From assembly GCA_013400155.1 (NCBI GenBank), contig VXBM01001232.1, forward strand, positions 137,838 to 201,837: 64,000 bases of DNA, written 5' to 3'. The notes beneath the pieces were generated by a model. It saw nothing but the letters and a program-made list of their open reading frames with translations. It was not told the origin of the DNA and ran no database searches. Below are positions 24,171-37,380 of this stretch, one piece after another; position 1 is the stretch's first letter; each line of letters starts with the position of its first letter. The DNA comes from Helopsaltes ochotensis (lineage: Eukaryota; Chordata; Aves; Passeriformes; Locustellidae). A program made the translations under genes and the position numbers.

Positions 24171-26220
24171 AAAGCAGCTCGAGCTGCTCATGCAACAGGG
24201 AAAAAGTTCACCATACCCTGGCAAGCTCAGGACACTTTGAGGGAGATGCAATTTACTGTGCCCCATCTGGAATGAGAGGAGGCAAGAACATCTGGGAAGC
24301 AAACCAGAGAAACGTCACTGAAGCCGTTAACTAAGTCTGGAATTGTCTATGCAGTGGCAGGATTTAACACGGTGGTTATTGTATGCTAATTAAATATTTG
24401 AATATTTAACTGCACAAACAATTCCAAATGCCTTTCTAGAGACACAACAGGTGTGTTGTAAGGCTTTTACCAGACTGGGGAGGGAAATCTTAATAAATAA
24501 ATAAATGATCCAAGTGTATATTTAATATCATTTAACAGTCACTGGCGCTTCCATTCCCTCTGCATTAAAGGACTTCCACCAGCACTTGGCATTTCTGCAG
24601 CAGTGGGGCAGGGGAGACGTTTCCTCAGCCAAAAGCAGGACGCAGATGGAGCTGTGCCCCTTTGGGAATGAATAAATAAATGAAGCTAAGTAAATGCAGG
24701 TTTCCCAGGCGGGAACCCTCTCCTTGCGGGCAGTCCTTTCGTGTTCAGCATCTCTCTCGCTCGGAAGTGATTAAACATGGCAGCGTTGGCCAAGCTGCTC
24801 CGGTGACACTGCACAGATTTCCCCAGAGGCAGGCTGGTGCTTTACCCATCCAACTCCTTTTCTCCTCCCCCTCCATCCTTGCCACGGTTTTGGGGAAGGT
24901 CTCTGGGTGCTCTCATCCCCCCGTAGGTGCCCGGGACATGCCCCCAGCTCGCCCCGACGCGGTGCCCGCTGGCACACAAGGAGTCCCTGGGACAGAAAGC
25001 AGCTTGCTTAAATATTTAACCAAAGCATATGGCGAGCTGCACGTTCGAGGGTGTTCAGGCAGGTGATAGATGTCTTTCCGGATCCAAGCATATGTGCTTG
25101 GCGGCGCACAGCTATTCCCTGGCGCACAGACACCCTCCTGCCACCGGCACAGGCGACGTCCCTGCTCCGCTTTCACCTCCAAACACCCGCTCCGCAGCCA
25201 GCGCAGGTGCACAGCTCGCACATCCCATGCCTGTGTCCCACAGATCTGCACATCCTGGGAAGGTGGTGGGGCTCCCCTGGCACTTCTGTCACCTCCTCTG
25301 CTGCCTCTCCCATGGCAGGACTGAGGCCTTCCCCGATTATTCCTCCAGCTGCTTTTTACAGCTCATCCCAAACTGCAGAAACATCAGCGGCTTTGCCTCC
25401 TTGCTTAGGCCCTGCCGCCTCCATCCCCATCACCACCTCCCCACCCACCTTGCTGGCATGTGCTGACTGTGCTGCTTGCCCGGGCTGTCCTCTCCCTGAC
25501 CCCATGTCCCCACCTCTGTCTCCTGACACTCCAGCATCCCAAATTTCAGCCACACATCAGGCTGAGTGGAGGGTGCCTCTGGAACAACCTCTCCACCTCA
25601 GACTGGTCAGGGGACTTCAAATGAGCCTCATCAAGTTGCCTATTCCTTGTCCAAGGAGCAATTGCATTTTTTTGCCTTAATCATCCCCTTTCTACTCACT
25701 TTTAGGAGCCAAGAAAGTAGTGCAGAAATACAACTGTGACCTTTCCAGAGTGGCAAACCCCTTCTGGTGTTGGAGGGAGGCAGAGGAGATGCTTGTCCCA
25801 GCCAAGGGGTCTCAGTCCCTGGCACAGCCTGGGAGAGAGTGGCTGTCCTGGTAAGCCCTGCTTCCCCTTCATAAAACATGCAAACCTCCATCTTTCAGCA
25901 CGAGCAACATCTGCTCTAGATCAAAGGAAACAACAAAGAACAACTATAAAAGTGTCTGGAAGAAAGAAAAAGAGGGAGAGTCAGACTTGCGTTCTGCAGG
26001 CGATCTGTGATGTGCACTGGCAGCTTCCTGAGCGTCATCCTGACACTGCTCCTGCTTTTTGTAGCAGCTTCTTACTGCTGTCACACTCAGACTTCCCCGT
26101 GTTTTACAGAGTTTGCTGCCACGGCTCCTGCCTCTGGGATTTGGTGAGGGGGAATCCTGGGTGTCCTAACCCGGCTTGCAGCAATGCTGAGTCAAACCCA
26201 GCCCATCCTCTGGCAACTGA

Positions 26221-26256
26221 GGGTCTGCCAAAGGCAGCCAGGGTCTGCCAAAGGCA
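26221..26256. repeat. Tandem duplication of an 18-base segment
   Basis: The segment gggtctgccaaaggcag occurs twice in direct succession. It is a short local duplication with no further features. Confidence 0.8.
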
Positions 26257-26534
26257 GGAATCCCAGCATCCAGCTCTGGGGCTCCTCCAGGTTGCAACCA
26301 GAGCACTTTGTAGCTGCCAGGTCAGGAGAAGGTGCAGTGCTGGCTGCCACAGTGCCAGGCACCTCCATGGTGCCTCCTCCCTCTTTTGTGTTCCAAAGCT
26401 TTCTGCCTTCAGGGAGCAAATTGAGAGCCCTGTGTCTTCAATTACAGGTGTATTATAATGGGCTTTTAAATCAGTTTGCGCTGCTCTAACACAATTATAG
26501 TTAAGAGAAAAGCAGAGAGGGCTTCGTCTTTCTG

Positions 26535-26590
26535 TCATATCATCCTTCCATCATAACATCCTTCCCTCATATCACCCTTCCATCACACCA
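26535..26590. repeat. 16-bp tandem repeat, 3.5 copies
   Basis: Units tcatatcatccttcca, tcataacatccttccc and tcatatcacccttcca follow one another directly, with a partial fourth copy. Confidence 0.85.
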
Positions 26591-28801
26591 GGACCTGTTT
26601 TGAGCCTGTCCAAAGGTGTAAGAAGGGAAAACACAGCCTCAGAGCCTGCTGAGTCACAAAGGTTTGTACGCAAACCCCTTGTGGGTGCCCATCCTGCTCC
26701 CCAGGGCTGTCTGGACCCTGGCTTGGCACCACCACCCCCTCCCCGGGCTCAGCACAGCTTCCCCGAGGGACTGATCCCCCTCTCCACAAACCTGGCAGCA
26801 GCCAAAGCCATGAAGAAAGAAGGCTGGAAACAAAGAGGACATACATAACGACCTTAATAAGCAATTAATAAATAACTAATGACAATTGCTGGTTCTAAAG
26901 CGAGGCGTAATGAGATGTGTCATACGGCACGGAAATGTGTCTAAATGATTTCCCAAACAGGTAACGGCTCCTGTTGCAGGGAAGCTTGGAGGACACGAGA
27001 TTTTTCATGCCCGTCTCTGCAGCAGGTTCTACAGCACAGCATCACAATAACTCAGAGGAGGAGGGGGAAACAAGACGTTCCCAATCATTCATTAGTAAAG
27101 TATTTGTGAACGCGGGTATAATTCACCGCATAAACAGCAGGGTTTCTGCAGACAAACTTTATAGCTAAGTGCCAAAAGGGAGCCCAATCTGATTCCACTT
27201 ACGACAGCATAAATCAGCACTACTACTGCAGTCAACAAGGGATACACCACAGTAAACGTGGCACAATAGGAGAGCCGGGGCTCGAGCGCAAGGATTTTTC
27301 CCTGATTTCTGGATGGGTCCAGGTCACGAGCCTGGATCAAGAGCAGCTCCCTAAGGAGTCAGGGTGTGCCTCACTAGATTCACTCCCTTGCTTTCAAGAT
27401 TCTAAAAGGCTCTGCATCATTTTCCCTTGAAAAGAAACGAAGAAAGCACCTGACACCAAGCCCCACACCTGTGGGGAATCAAACCGGAGTTTCCTTGCAT
27501 GGCTATTAATTAACAGCTTTAAAAGGAGGCAGAATCGCTCCCTCAGGTTTGGGAGAATTCTGTGTTCATTTTACAATGCCTGAAGGAAGATGTGGCACTG
27601 CTCTGGACTCCATTGACTCCTTTAAAATGAGTCTAATGATGCTGAGTGAAAAGAAAACAAGAAGAAAGATATAAAAGCAAAGTTTTTCCATTATTATCCA
27701 TGAAGAAATGCAGCTAAACAAGGAATGTTTGGCAGTTCAGCTCCCTGTCTAGACAGATCTCATTTTCAACTCCACACACGCTGCACGGATCTAGTTTCCA
27801 GTTTTTGCACCCCGAGCCACCTGGGATTCCCCCTGCAAGCCAAGCAACGCCTCATGAAAGGCAGAAAATTGAAGGATCTCGAATCCTTAAGACACCTGCA
27901 TCATTTTTCTAGCGTTATTGACACCTCTCCTCAAGGCACGACAGCCTCCCTCACAACTGCCTCCACGGTGACCATCAAAGTGACAGTGACTCTGTCACAC
28001 CCCGCACAGGGGATGCAGGGTCCCCAGCTCCTCCCCTTCCACTGGGTTCCAGTGAAGTCTCCATCAGACCCTTGGGAGAATCCCTGTGTGGGGACGAGCC
28101 AGAGCGCGCCGACAGCACCCCAGAAAGTTTGAACACGACTCGTGGTTAATACAAAGCTTGTCAAACCCATCACCTCCAAATGCTGGATGTCTTTATTAGA
28201 TTCCTTTATCTCCCCCCGAGATCGGAGGGACACGGCGAGATGATTCTCGGCGGAGATGTCATCATCCAGAAACTAATTAAAGGCTGCGCGGGAAGTCGGG
28301 CCACGCGCACTCTGGAGAACAAAACGCATTAGCAACCCGAGCCAGGGAAAATATTACAAGTGAACTTCAGATCAGAGAGGGCGAGCGAGGGATTTCACAG
28401 CAGCTCTCCTCTCCCCATCTCTCCTCACACTCATCCCTACACTCCTTCGTCCTCGATAGGTGACCTCAGCTTGGGGCTGGTTAGGACCAGCCTGGGACCT
28501 GGGGGATACAGGCCAACGGGATCTTTTCCTCCACCCTGGGAGAAAATCAGGATTTGTGGAATTTGCTTTATTTTTAATGATAGAAAAGCCTCCTTGCTGC
28601 AAGTCGGTAAGTGCAGAGAAGGATGGATGGATGCCGACTCCGCCAGAGTGCTCTTGACAAAGCCCTCGGTCTTGTTGGGTCTCACCTCTCCATCAACATA
28701 ATGACAAGAATTTCTTATCCTTGCAGGCCCATTAAAAAGACAACAACATATGGAATTATGAGATACCCATTCCTATGGCCACAGGAAGTGGATGTTGGGG
28801 C

Positions 28802-29082
28802 TGTTGAATTAAAGGACAGGAAAGGACTGCACGCACACGCTTAGTCATCCAAAGATGATGAGAACTTTACTTACAGATTTTAACATTTATAGAATTCCAA
28901 AGGTGACCATGGATTGGAGGGTGAAGCTGCCACCTCTCCAACCACACTGGCCAGACCAACAGTCCATCAACTCTCTCCTCCTCCATGAAGGAATGTCAAC
29001 AGTCTGATTGTTTACATTAAATGCATGAGAAACTCCATTGCAGAAATGAAAACACATCAGAAGGCTGAAAATCAGAGCAACA
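28802..29082 (-). mobile_element. Solo LTR, subfamily A (281 bp)
   Basis: The plus strand begins TGTTGAATT and ends GAGCAACA. The flanks are TGGGGC and GGGGGC (five of six match), consistent with a slightly mutated 6-bp duplication. It carries the shared core (ccaaccacactggccagacc, cagtccatcaactctc) and a TATAAAT-like box on the minus strand, the same sense as NTM. Confidence 0.87.
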
Positions 29083-30754
29083 GGGGGCATTTCTCCTTGG
29101 GGACGGATGCACAGACCTAGTTTAGGACATGTGTCTCAGGTGGCTGTGCCTGCAAACAGCCCTTCCTGCTCAGCCTGGAGTCTCCTGTTCCAACAGACAG
29201 CAAACATCCATGACATTGCTCACCTGATCCAGCAACCCGTGCTGTCCTGCTAAATTCTGCACAAACCCCCAGCTCCCCTCCCCACAACCAGACAAAGTGG
29301 CTGTGCCCCACCCTCCTGCTCCCCACTCTGCTCCTGGAGAGCAGGGGGGCTCTCCCTGTTCCCTCCAGCTCTCTGTCCATGCAGAGTGGGCATCACGCCA
29401 AGGGCTGAGCTCCCCGGACTGCCCCAGAGCCACTTCACTCCTCAAAAGGGACCTGACAGGAACAAAGGAGCTCAAACATCCTTTCCAAAGATAAATCAGA
29501 TGCTCTAATGCAGCCTGCATCTCCAATGAATATAGGGCAGGTGTCTCTGAAGTGAAGTATTAGTTAAAATGATGCTCTTTAAATTACATTTCGGCTATTT
29601 CAGGCAGACAGGTTGTGTGTGGGTTGGGCTGGGTTTTTTTATGATCTATCTAGAGGCTTAAAAAGACACAGAGAGAAATAAATCTCCCTTCCATTAAAAA
29701 CACACTATGCTCTTGCATATTTGTTCTTATCTCGGCGCTCTCGCTCTCGCGCTCCCTCTCCCCGGGCTGGAGCACAAAGTAAGTGTTTGTGATTACACTT
29801 CCACTCTGACACTCAGCTAATTCGAGGAGCTGCCAGCCCGTGCTGGAGGACGAGCTGTGCTTCCCCAAATGCCTCTCCAGGCCTGGTGCCTTTCCTTAAA
29901 AACCACTGAGGTTCGTGGTGTTAATGTGGAAACTTGCAAAAGCCCCAAGTTTTGATGGAGTTTGTTTGGATCTGCTGAGTCTGTCCATGCCCTTTTTTGC
30001 CTCGTTTATCTATTTACATCCCTCCATTGCCAGCGCTGCCTGTCCCCAGCCAGGGGACAGTCCCGTTCCCCCCATCCTTCCTGAGCTCCCGGTGCCCCTC
30101 GTGCTCCAGACAGGCCTTTTCCTTCTGCTTGGGCTTCTTCCCATCTTTGCCTTTGACGCCAGTTAAAAGTTAATGGATCAGGCAGGGAGCACAGCCCTGT
30201 TATTGTCTGATTAGTTGGTCTGGAGGCTGCTGCTTATGCCCAGGCTCTGTTTGTCTGGGAGAGCAGAGTGGGAGAACAAAGCTTTTGAAGCGGGAGAACA
30301 AAGCTCGGCAAGTGGGAGGTCGGCAAGGTCCAGCAGTTCAAAATGAACCACAGGTGAGGTGATCCATGCCTCCATGTGCTGCCACTCCTCCTATCCCCAT
30401 GGGAACACATTTCGTGTGATTCTTCCATCACTCCAACAGAGGCAAGTCTACCTTCCCAAAGATGCCCTGATCCATTCCTTACTCATCTCAGTCATTTCTT
30501 TACATCCCTGCTTTTTCAGGCTCTCCTTGGGCTCCAAGAGCCTCCCAGCCTTCCTCACCCCTCCCATGGAATATTTCTGGTCCCTCACCCTATCCCAAGG
30601 CACATTTCTAGGCCAACTCACAGCTGCCACATGCCCAGGGGACCAACCCAAAGCTTGACCAAAGGCGCCAGGAACAAGCAGGAGTGCAAATCCCAATGAT
30701 CTGGAGTCTGTGGGATGATGCTCTCTGTCCTTCCCAAGCCTTCAAATGTGGTTT

Positions 30755-30850
30755 ATCCCTATCGTCAAACACCCTGGGAGATAAGGGAGCGTTATTATTC
30801 CCGCTTCACGGATGGAGAAATGAGACCCTGAGATCAGCTGGGCCAGAAGC
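30755..30850 (+). mobile_element. Ancient MIR-like fragment
   Basis: The phrases gcgttattattcccgcttca and cggatggagaaatgagaccc resemble the MIR/L3 segment in which a run of ATT is followed by 'cccattttacagatggggaaactgag'. The copy is short and diverged. Confidence 0.5.
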
Positions 30851-32757
30851 ACCTGCTCGGATCAACGCTCTGCAGCACCTGCCTCTCAGGCTCTGTGGAG
30901 CTGGGAAAAGCACGTTAAAAAGGCACAGGGAGAGTGAGGGTGGCTGCCAGGGCAGGCGCTTCCATTGGGCTGCGCGGAGTGAGAGCCCCGTGGTTAAGAA
31001 TCAGTCATCAGGCCTCGGAGACACAGCCCTAAATCCCCGTACACAGAGGGGCAAGAAAAATCCCAATGGCCAATTTCAGCCCAACCAAGCAACATTTGAG
31101 AGAGCAAAAAGCAAAGGGAAAGGAGGCAGCGCCGGTCCCACAAGGGAAGGATATCGATGCGCCTGGAGAACGCGGGGGCTGTTCTCCTTTCCCGTTAGGA
31201 CTACTCCTTCGTTTCCTGTTCCTCCCAAACAAAGCCCTCGAGCCTTCTTCTCGGCCACACTCGTGCCTCTGAGAATGCCAGAAAAGCCACAGGGAATTAT
31301 CCCCGCCAGAGCATCCTTAATTTCCCCATTTGTCTTCCTAATGCCCAGCCTCATCACCAGCACCGTCTATTCCCCATGTGCTCCTGCTTTACATGGAAGG
31401 ACTATTTTTACCCCATTCTTCCTATCCCTCTTTTTCCTCCCATTTAATCATTTGGAGGCTTTTTATCCACACTTTCCTTTCCTTTCTTTCCTCTTTCCCT
31501 TTCATTTTTAATACCTGTGGTTCTCCGATTCAAAATCATTACTGTTTTTAACTTGACTCGAGCCTCTTAATTAAGTTACTTTCCATTATTTTTTATCTAG
31601 TCCATTTGTCTACATCCCCCGCACCCTCCCTAATTCTCCCTTTCCTCCCCAAGGCAGGCTGGGTATGAAATCTTACATTTCCATTTGGCTAACAATCACT
31701 TTGAATTTTTAAATGCTATTAAATTGGATCACACCAGTCACTGGACTGGAGTTGTCGAGCTGTGATATTTACTCGCGCCAGTCAAAGGGAAATGAAATTG
31801 TGGCGGTGGAGGGGGGGAGGCGATGGGGGAGCCCAGATTTATTCTGCCCGCAGTCCTCGCAAGCAGGCACAATCCCCTCGGATTTCTGAGCCAGTTCAAA
31901 GGAAACTCCTGACGCTCAACCATGAATGCATTGTAATGTCTTTAATAAATCAATTACTTGTTGGCAGGGAAGTGTCACTGCATCTCCAATCCTTGTAATC
32001 ACCTCAGCCTCGCTGTGTTTTAAGTGCGGGGAGCCCACGGAGGCAGACGGGGAGCCAGGAGCGTCGGCGGCGTTGGGGCAAAGCACAGAAAACACCACTT
32101 TGTCTGGCCAGGAAAGGCCAGAACGTGCAGGAAGGATTTGCATCGTGTGAAGTCACACACAAACCCTCACAGAGTGAGCCCCCAGCTCCAGGGTAAGGAC
32201 CCCACGGTGCTGCAGGGACCCTGCCAGCACTGCATGGGGCTGGTCCTTGCCAGGGCAGCTCCTGGGATGCAGAGGCTTGGGAGGAATGACCGCAGCAGGT
32301 TCACTGGGAAAAGTGGTGTGGTAATAAATGCCCATCCCAGGAAATCAGCCCCTGCTCTCTCCTGCCCAGAGCTGAGCAGGGGTATCGTGTAAAGCACTGT
32401 TTTCCCAAGAGCCAGACAACCTTTTGTTGCACTAATTCAGACCCTGAGTTTTGTGCTTCTGCTTCAGGAGCGTACCATATTTCAATTTTACTAGAAGAGG
32501 CCTTTTCCACTCGAAAATTTCCTAAAGGGAGAGGGATTTGATTACAAAGCAGCCCTGGCCAAATCCAACCCCTCCTCCTCTCTCTGTGCCGACAACATCC
32601 TCCCCTCCACAACAACAATCATCTGAGCACAAACAGACAACAGAGCTTTTCAGAAAGTAATGAACTCCGGTTGGAGCCAAGGCAGGAAGGGTTTAATGTT
32701 CAGCGCAGAAAGCTTGGCGAGGCCATCAATTATATAGCCCTGCTGCTGAAGGAGCGG

Positions 32758-32774
32758 AAAAAAAAAAAAAAAAA
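32758..32774. repeat. Poly(A) run, 17 bases
   Basis: An uninterrupted A run. It lies next to no recognised retrotransposon body. Confidence 0.9.
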
Positions 32775-33225
32775 GAGAATATTTCAGACAGACTCGGCCA
32801 AAAAGAAAAGATAGGGAAGGAAATCACTGTGAGAGAGATTTAATTTCACAAGCAGAGAGAAGTGTTTGCAAAAGAGGAGGAGGATCAAAGGCTGAAGCTC
32901 TCGGGCTGGCTGCGAGGAGGAGGGATTACAAGGAGGGCAAACCATGGAGGAGACATCTCTGTTGATGCCTTGTATCAGTGCTGGGCCAGGCGAGGAGAGC
33001 CTGGGCAAAAACTGGGGAATCTGCTGGCTGTGGGGGCCCAGCGGGCAGGAGATTTGGGCAGAGGGGAGGGTGGATTGAGACCTGTTCACAGGACAGCACG
33101 GGGTCTGTGGCTTCTCCTGCCTCATCCCAAATCCTACCCTGGAAATTATACAAGACGTTACCAAAAAGAAGAGCTGAAATCTTCTGGGCATCTCTACTAC
33201 TGGGACCAGTAACCCAGAAATGAAA

Positions 33226-33490
33226 AATCACAGAATCCCAGAATGGTTTGGGTTGAAAGGGACCTTAAAGCTCATCTCATTCCCCCCCCTGCCATGAGCA
33301 GGGACACCTTCCACTATCCCAGGCTGCTCCAAGCCCCATCCAACCTGGCTTGGACAATTCCAGGGATCCAGGAGCAGCCACAGCTGCTCTGGGCACCCTG
33401 TCCTGGGTCCTCATCACCCTCACAGAGAAGGATTCCTCCTGTATGAGGGTATGGATCCACCTGAAACAAGAAAACCTCCCCACCCTGTCC
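33226..33490 (-). mobile_element. CR1 LINE 3' tail, reverse orientation
   Basis: Read on the minus strand it has the CR1 tail blocks. On the plus strand these appear as cagaatcccagaatggtttg, ggcttggacaattccaggga, and the cctcatcaccctcacagaga block that precedes them in the element. It is truncated near 33490, where the similarity fades. Confidence 0.9.
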
Positions 33491-34231
33491 CCTGAACCCA
33501 ATGAGGCTGTGCTGATCCCTCCCAGGGATCCAGTCATGAACTAAGGAACAAATTCACCTCCTTTCTGAGGGACAGGACAAAGAGGTTTCACTGCTGTCTC
33601 ACAGCAGGCAAGGAAAACCCAAACCAGAAATATTTCAAGACCAAATTCCAATATCTTGTTTGAAGAATCACATTTCCACGGATCTTTTACAAAGATCCTT
33701 GCCTTTTTGTTTTCCATTTCCCGCTTCTCCTTGTCTTTCTAAATCTCTTTCTTCTCCATTGCATCACCAGAACAGAAAGGAAAACAAAATCACAACAAAA
33801 TCACAACTCTCCCCGTGTTTCAATGCAGCTCCTTCTTCCCAGCTCCCCCCTCTACTTCAAAACCCAAGCAAGAACAGTGTGAAAAAAACACATTTTCCAC
33901 CCAGTTTCCCACTTCATTCTCCCAGTGACCTCCCCCCAGCCTGTCCTCAAGCCTGAGGGTATTTGCTGGAGGTTCTCTAGCCCTCGGAGGCAGCAGGGCT
34001 GGGCAGCTTTTCGGCAGCTGTTCCCTTGGCCTCTCCTTTATCTCCAGCACTGTGTTCACATCTGCTTCTCCCTCTGCCTCTTTCCCTGCTGCTGGGAGTC
34101 TGCTTTTAAATCACTGCTCAGCACAGCAGCTGCCAGGCACAGGTTCCATGCCCTGTTTGGATGAGGGATCCAAAAGCCGTTTGCAAACCTGCCTCTGTCT
34201 TTTTTCTTCTCTAATTTTCTTAATTTTATAA

Positions 34232-34248
34232 TTTTTTTTTTTTTTTTT
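34232..34248. repeat. Poly(T) run, 17 bases
   Basis: An uninterrupted T run preceded by AT-rich sequence. Confidence 0.9.
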
Positions 34249-35679
34249 AATCCTCCTGAACCTGCTGGTGCTGCCACACTGCTTTCCCCTCCTCCCTCTT
34301 GGCTGAGGAGCTCTCTTGGCTCTGGAAGCATGTTCAGACACCTGGTTGCTGGCAGCGTGGGGTTTGGCAGCAGCTGGCAGCGTGCAGCTCTCCGATAGGG
34401 AACGGGAGGGGAGCAGGGATCCCTGTGGGGGTCCGAGCTACCCACCGTGGCTATCAAGGAGGTGCTGGTGGCCACTTGCACTGCTCCTGGCTCCTTGGTG
34501 GCTTCCTACCACCCACATCCCTCTGGCTTTGCCTGCAGCTTTGGCTAAGGGGTAAAAACCCCACAGATCTGTGCAGCATCGCTCAGGAGCTGGGAAGGCA
34601 TTTAGGACACGGCATTGCCATCTGTGGCTCCCTTCCTCGGCAGAGTCCTGCTCCCAAACAGGGCGATTTTGGCAGAGCAAGGCAGCAAACCCTAGGGAGC
34701 AGAGCCAGGCACGTGGAGGGCTGGATGCCTCACTGCCACCCTGCCCACGCAGAGGCTCCAGGCTAAATTCCCATTCCAGATTGCCTTCTCTCTGTGCTAC
34801 CAAAAAAAGAGAGGGCTCTATCCTTCCGGCAGTAATGTTCAAAATTCACTGAAAAAACTTGGCCGATTCCTCCCCAACCTCCTTTCAACTCAAGGTCTGT
34901 GCAGGATTGCAGGCCAGGATCCCCATGGATGCCACCTTCATGGCAAAGACTACACCAAACAGACAAAAATCCCTTGGGAAGAGCCCTTTGCTTCATCCTC
35001 TGACTGCCCAAGCCTCTGCAACAGGTTTTTGCTTCTGGACTCGCCTCCGGAGAGACTGGCCAGAAAAATCAGCTCTAAAGGCCAAAAAGAAGAGCCAGAT
35101 TAAAGTATCAACTCTGAATTTATGCTCAGGACTTAAGGTTTAATAATGCAACAGAAAATCAATATTTAATAAAGCAAATGATGGAGAAAAACAGTGAATG
35201 GGAGATGAGCTGCTGCCGGTGTTTTCAAACACATAACCCCCAGAGGAGCGGGGTTGGCAGGATGGATGTGGAACCAGATTGCCACAAAGAGCTGGCACGC
35301 AGGACACCCCAGGTCCCAGTGATCCCAGCTCCCGTGTCAAGGGGAGCTCACGGGTCTTTTATTAAAGGACAAACAAGGAATTACTGCGGTGGTCAGAATC
35401 CAAACACTCATGGAGAGAGATCAAATGCTGAGGCACAAGGGGAGCCGAGCAGCTGCTGCACTGAGCAGGCCCAGATTGGGGCTGGGCTGGAGGAACCGAG
35501 GCGGGCAGCAGCACCCCCGGGTTCAGGTGCCAAAGAGCTGATGGACATCTGAGGGAGCTGGGAGGGAGAACAAGCAGAGGGAGAATTCCTGCCTGCTGAG
35601 CAGGAGAGGAGGTGGTGTGGGTAGTTCAGGTGGGCAATTGGGGCACTAAGCCTGGCTGGCAGTGTGGTGGCACAGCAAA

Positions 35680-36300
35680 TGTGCATCCCTGAGCATGGCA
35701 AGCACACATCCTGGGCATGGCAGGAGAGCATCCCTGGGAATGGCAAACCTGCATCCCTGGGAACAAACCACACATCCCCAGGCAAAGGAAACCTGAATCC
35801 CTGGGCACAAACCACACATCCCCAGGCAAAGGAAACCTGAATCCCTGGGCACAAACCACACATCCCTGGGCAAGGCAAACCTGCATCCCTGGGCACAAAC
35901 CTCACATCCCCAGGCAAAGGAAACCTGAATCCCTGGGAACAAACCACACGTCCCTGGGAATGGCAAACCTGCATCCTTGAGCATGGCAGGAGTGCATCTC
36001 TGGGCATGGCAGGAGTGCATCTCTGGGCACAGCAAGCAGACATCCCTGGGGCCAACAAGAGTGCATCCCTGGCCGTGGCAAACCTGCATCCCTGGGCACA
36101 ACAAACCTGCACCTCTTGGCACAAAGTGCACACCCCTGAGCACAGCGAGAGCTCATCCCTGGGCAAAACAATCATGAATCACTGGACACAGGAAGAGTGC
36201 GTCCCTGGGCGTGACAAGCATAAATCCCTGGGCACATCCCTGGGCCAAAAGCACACGTCCCTGGGCACGGCAAGTGTGCATCCCCAGGAGCCCTGGGCCT
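35680..36300. repeat. Minisatellite with 23+21-bp (44-bp) unit
   Basis: About 620 bp of imperfect tandem repeats is built on the core catccctgggca. Core starts at 35729, 35752, 35773, 35796 and 35817 alternate in steps of 23 and 21 bases, so the true unit is a 44-bp dimer in the left part. The right part (from about 35973) uses a looser unit of about 23 bp. All minus-strand frames stay open for long distances because the unit lacks stop codons and 44 is not a multiple of three. The long open frame at 35408-36175 is therefore a repeat artefact, not a gene. Confidence 0.93.
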
Positions 36301-37009
36301 GGGCAGGATGAGGGAAGCTCTTCGATGCTCCAGACGGATCAGCAGCTCTGCCTCCCTCCCCTGGAGGCAGAAGAAAACTGCAGCGAGCCCCTGCACGGCA
36401 CAGAGATGTCACCTGCACCGTGTCCCCCCAGTGCCTTTCCAGCCCTGGTACAAAGCTGCCAGCCAGGAAAGGAGGAATTTTACCCATGCCCACGCCAGCG
36501 ATGGCCGGTGCTTCTTGGGGTACATGGCTTAGGGTGCACAAAGATTTGTGCCCCACCTCACAGGGGCTGGGGACTCTGATAAATCCTCCATGCAAAGGAG
36601 AGTCTCACTTGCACAGGAATCAGTGCCCTTGGATGAAACCCCTCCTCTGGCACACTGCGTGTGCTGGGTTGTCTGCCTGGCCCTGCAGCACGGCAGTAAT
36701 TTGTAGCTTGTGCCGGGATCCTTCACATTGAAAGATGACATATAAATATAAAACGTTATCACTCCATAACAGCCACATGCTATAAAACGCCAGCCAGAAG
36801 GATCTGGAACTAGATGGAGGCAGCGCTTTAAATCCTTCCCTGCAGAGTTACTGCCACTAAAACAACAGACCTGCTCCAAAGAGCCCCAGCAACGGAGGGA
36901 GAAGAGGACAGACCCCGATAAAAACACCACAATTGAGGAATTAGATGAATAAGTGATGGGATTACAGCATGACCTCCCCATGCTGACAGCCCCAGGGTAG
37001 CAGTAGCAC

Positions 37010-37380
37010 CGGCGCACCGGATGACGTCTCCTCCCATTCATCCCCTGCTGCGATTTTGTTCCTGTAGTAACAACAAAGCGCCGGCACCGATGTTACACTA
37101 CAGCGGGCTGACTCCGCTCCCGCGGTTACGATAACAATGCTGTTACTGTAGTAACACTACAGAGCCGAGGTCTCACTGTTCTACCCTTAATTTTATTGTC
37201 GTAAGATTAAATTGCAATAATGTTATTGAGCTGCCATTAGTGTCGCCATGGCAACAATAACATTAAGGTAGCGATATCACATTACAGTGGTCCAACCGTT
37301 CCACCACAAATATTTTAATGTAGTAAAACAAAAGAGATTACTGCAGTAACATTAAACTGCAGTGACCTCATTAAACCCCC
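37010..37380. promoter_or_regulatory. Palindrome-rich block with RFX X-box-like site
   Basis: The block contains repeated, diverged versions of a gttac/gtaac motif. Examples are the hairpin tgttactgtagtaaca (37140-37155), the perfect palindrome ttactgcagtaa (37338-37349), and acactacag/acattacag variants near 37095, 37157 and 37280. It also contains gtcgccatggcaac (37242-37255), one base from the palindromic X-box bound by RFX factors, and TGACGTC (37022-37028), a CRE-type core. Function is inference. Confidence 0.45.

Noticed and set aside
30684..31511. 275-codon open frame on the plus strand
   Set aside because: It begins in unique intron, runs through a MIR-like fragment and ends in a pyrimidine-rich tract. 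It has no recognisable protein features.
35408..36175. 255-codon cysteine-rich open frame on the minus strand, repeat-protein-like
   Set aside because: It is produced by the 44-bp minisatellite. The frame rotates every unit and all frames are open, so it is not a coding signal.
35680..36300. Possible CRISPR-like repeat array
   Set aside because: The repeats are contiguous and imperfect with no unique spacers, in an animal intron. It is a minisatellite.
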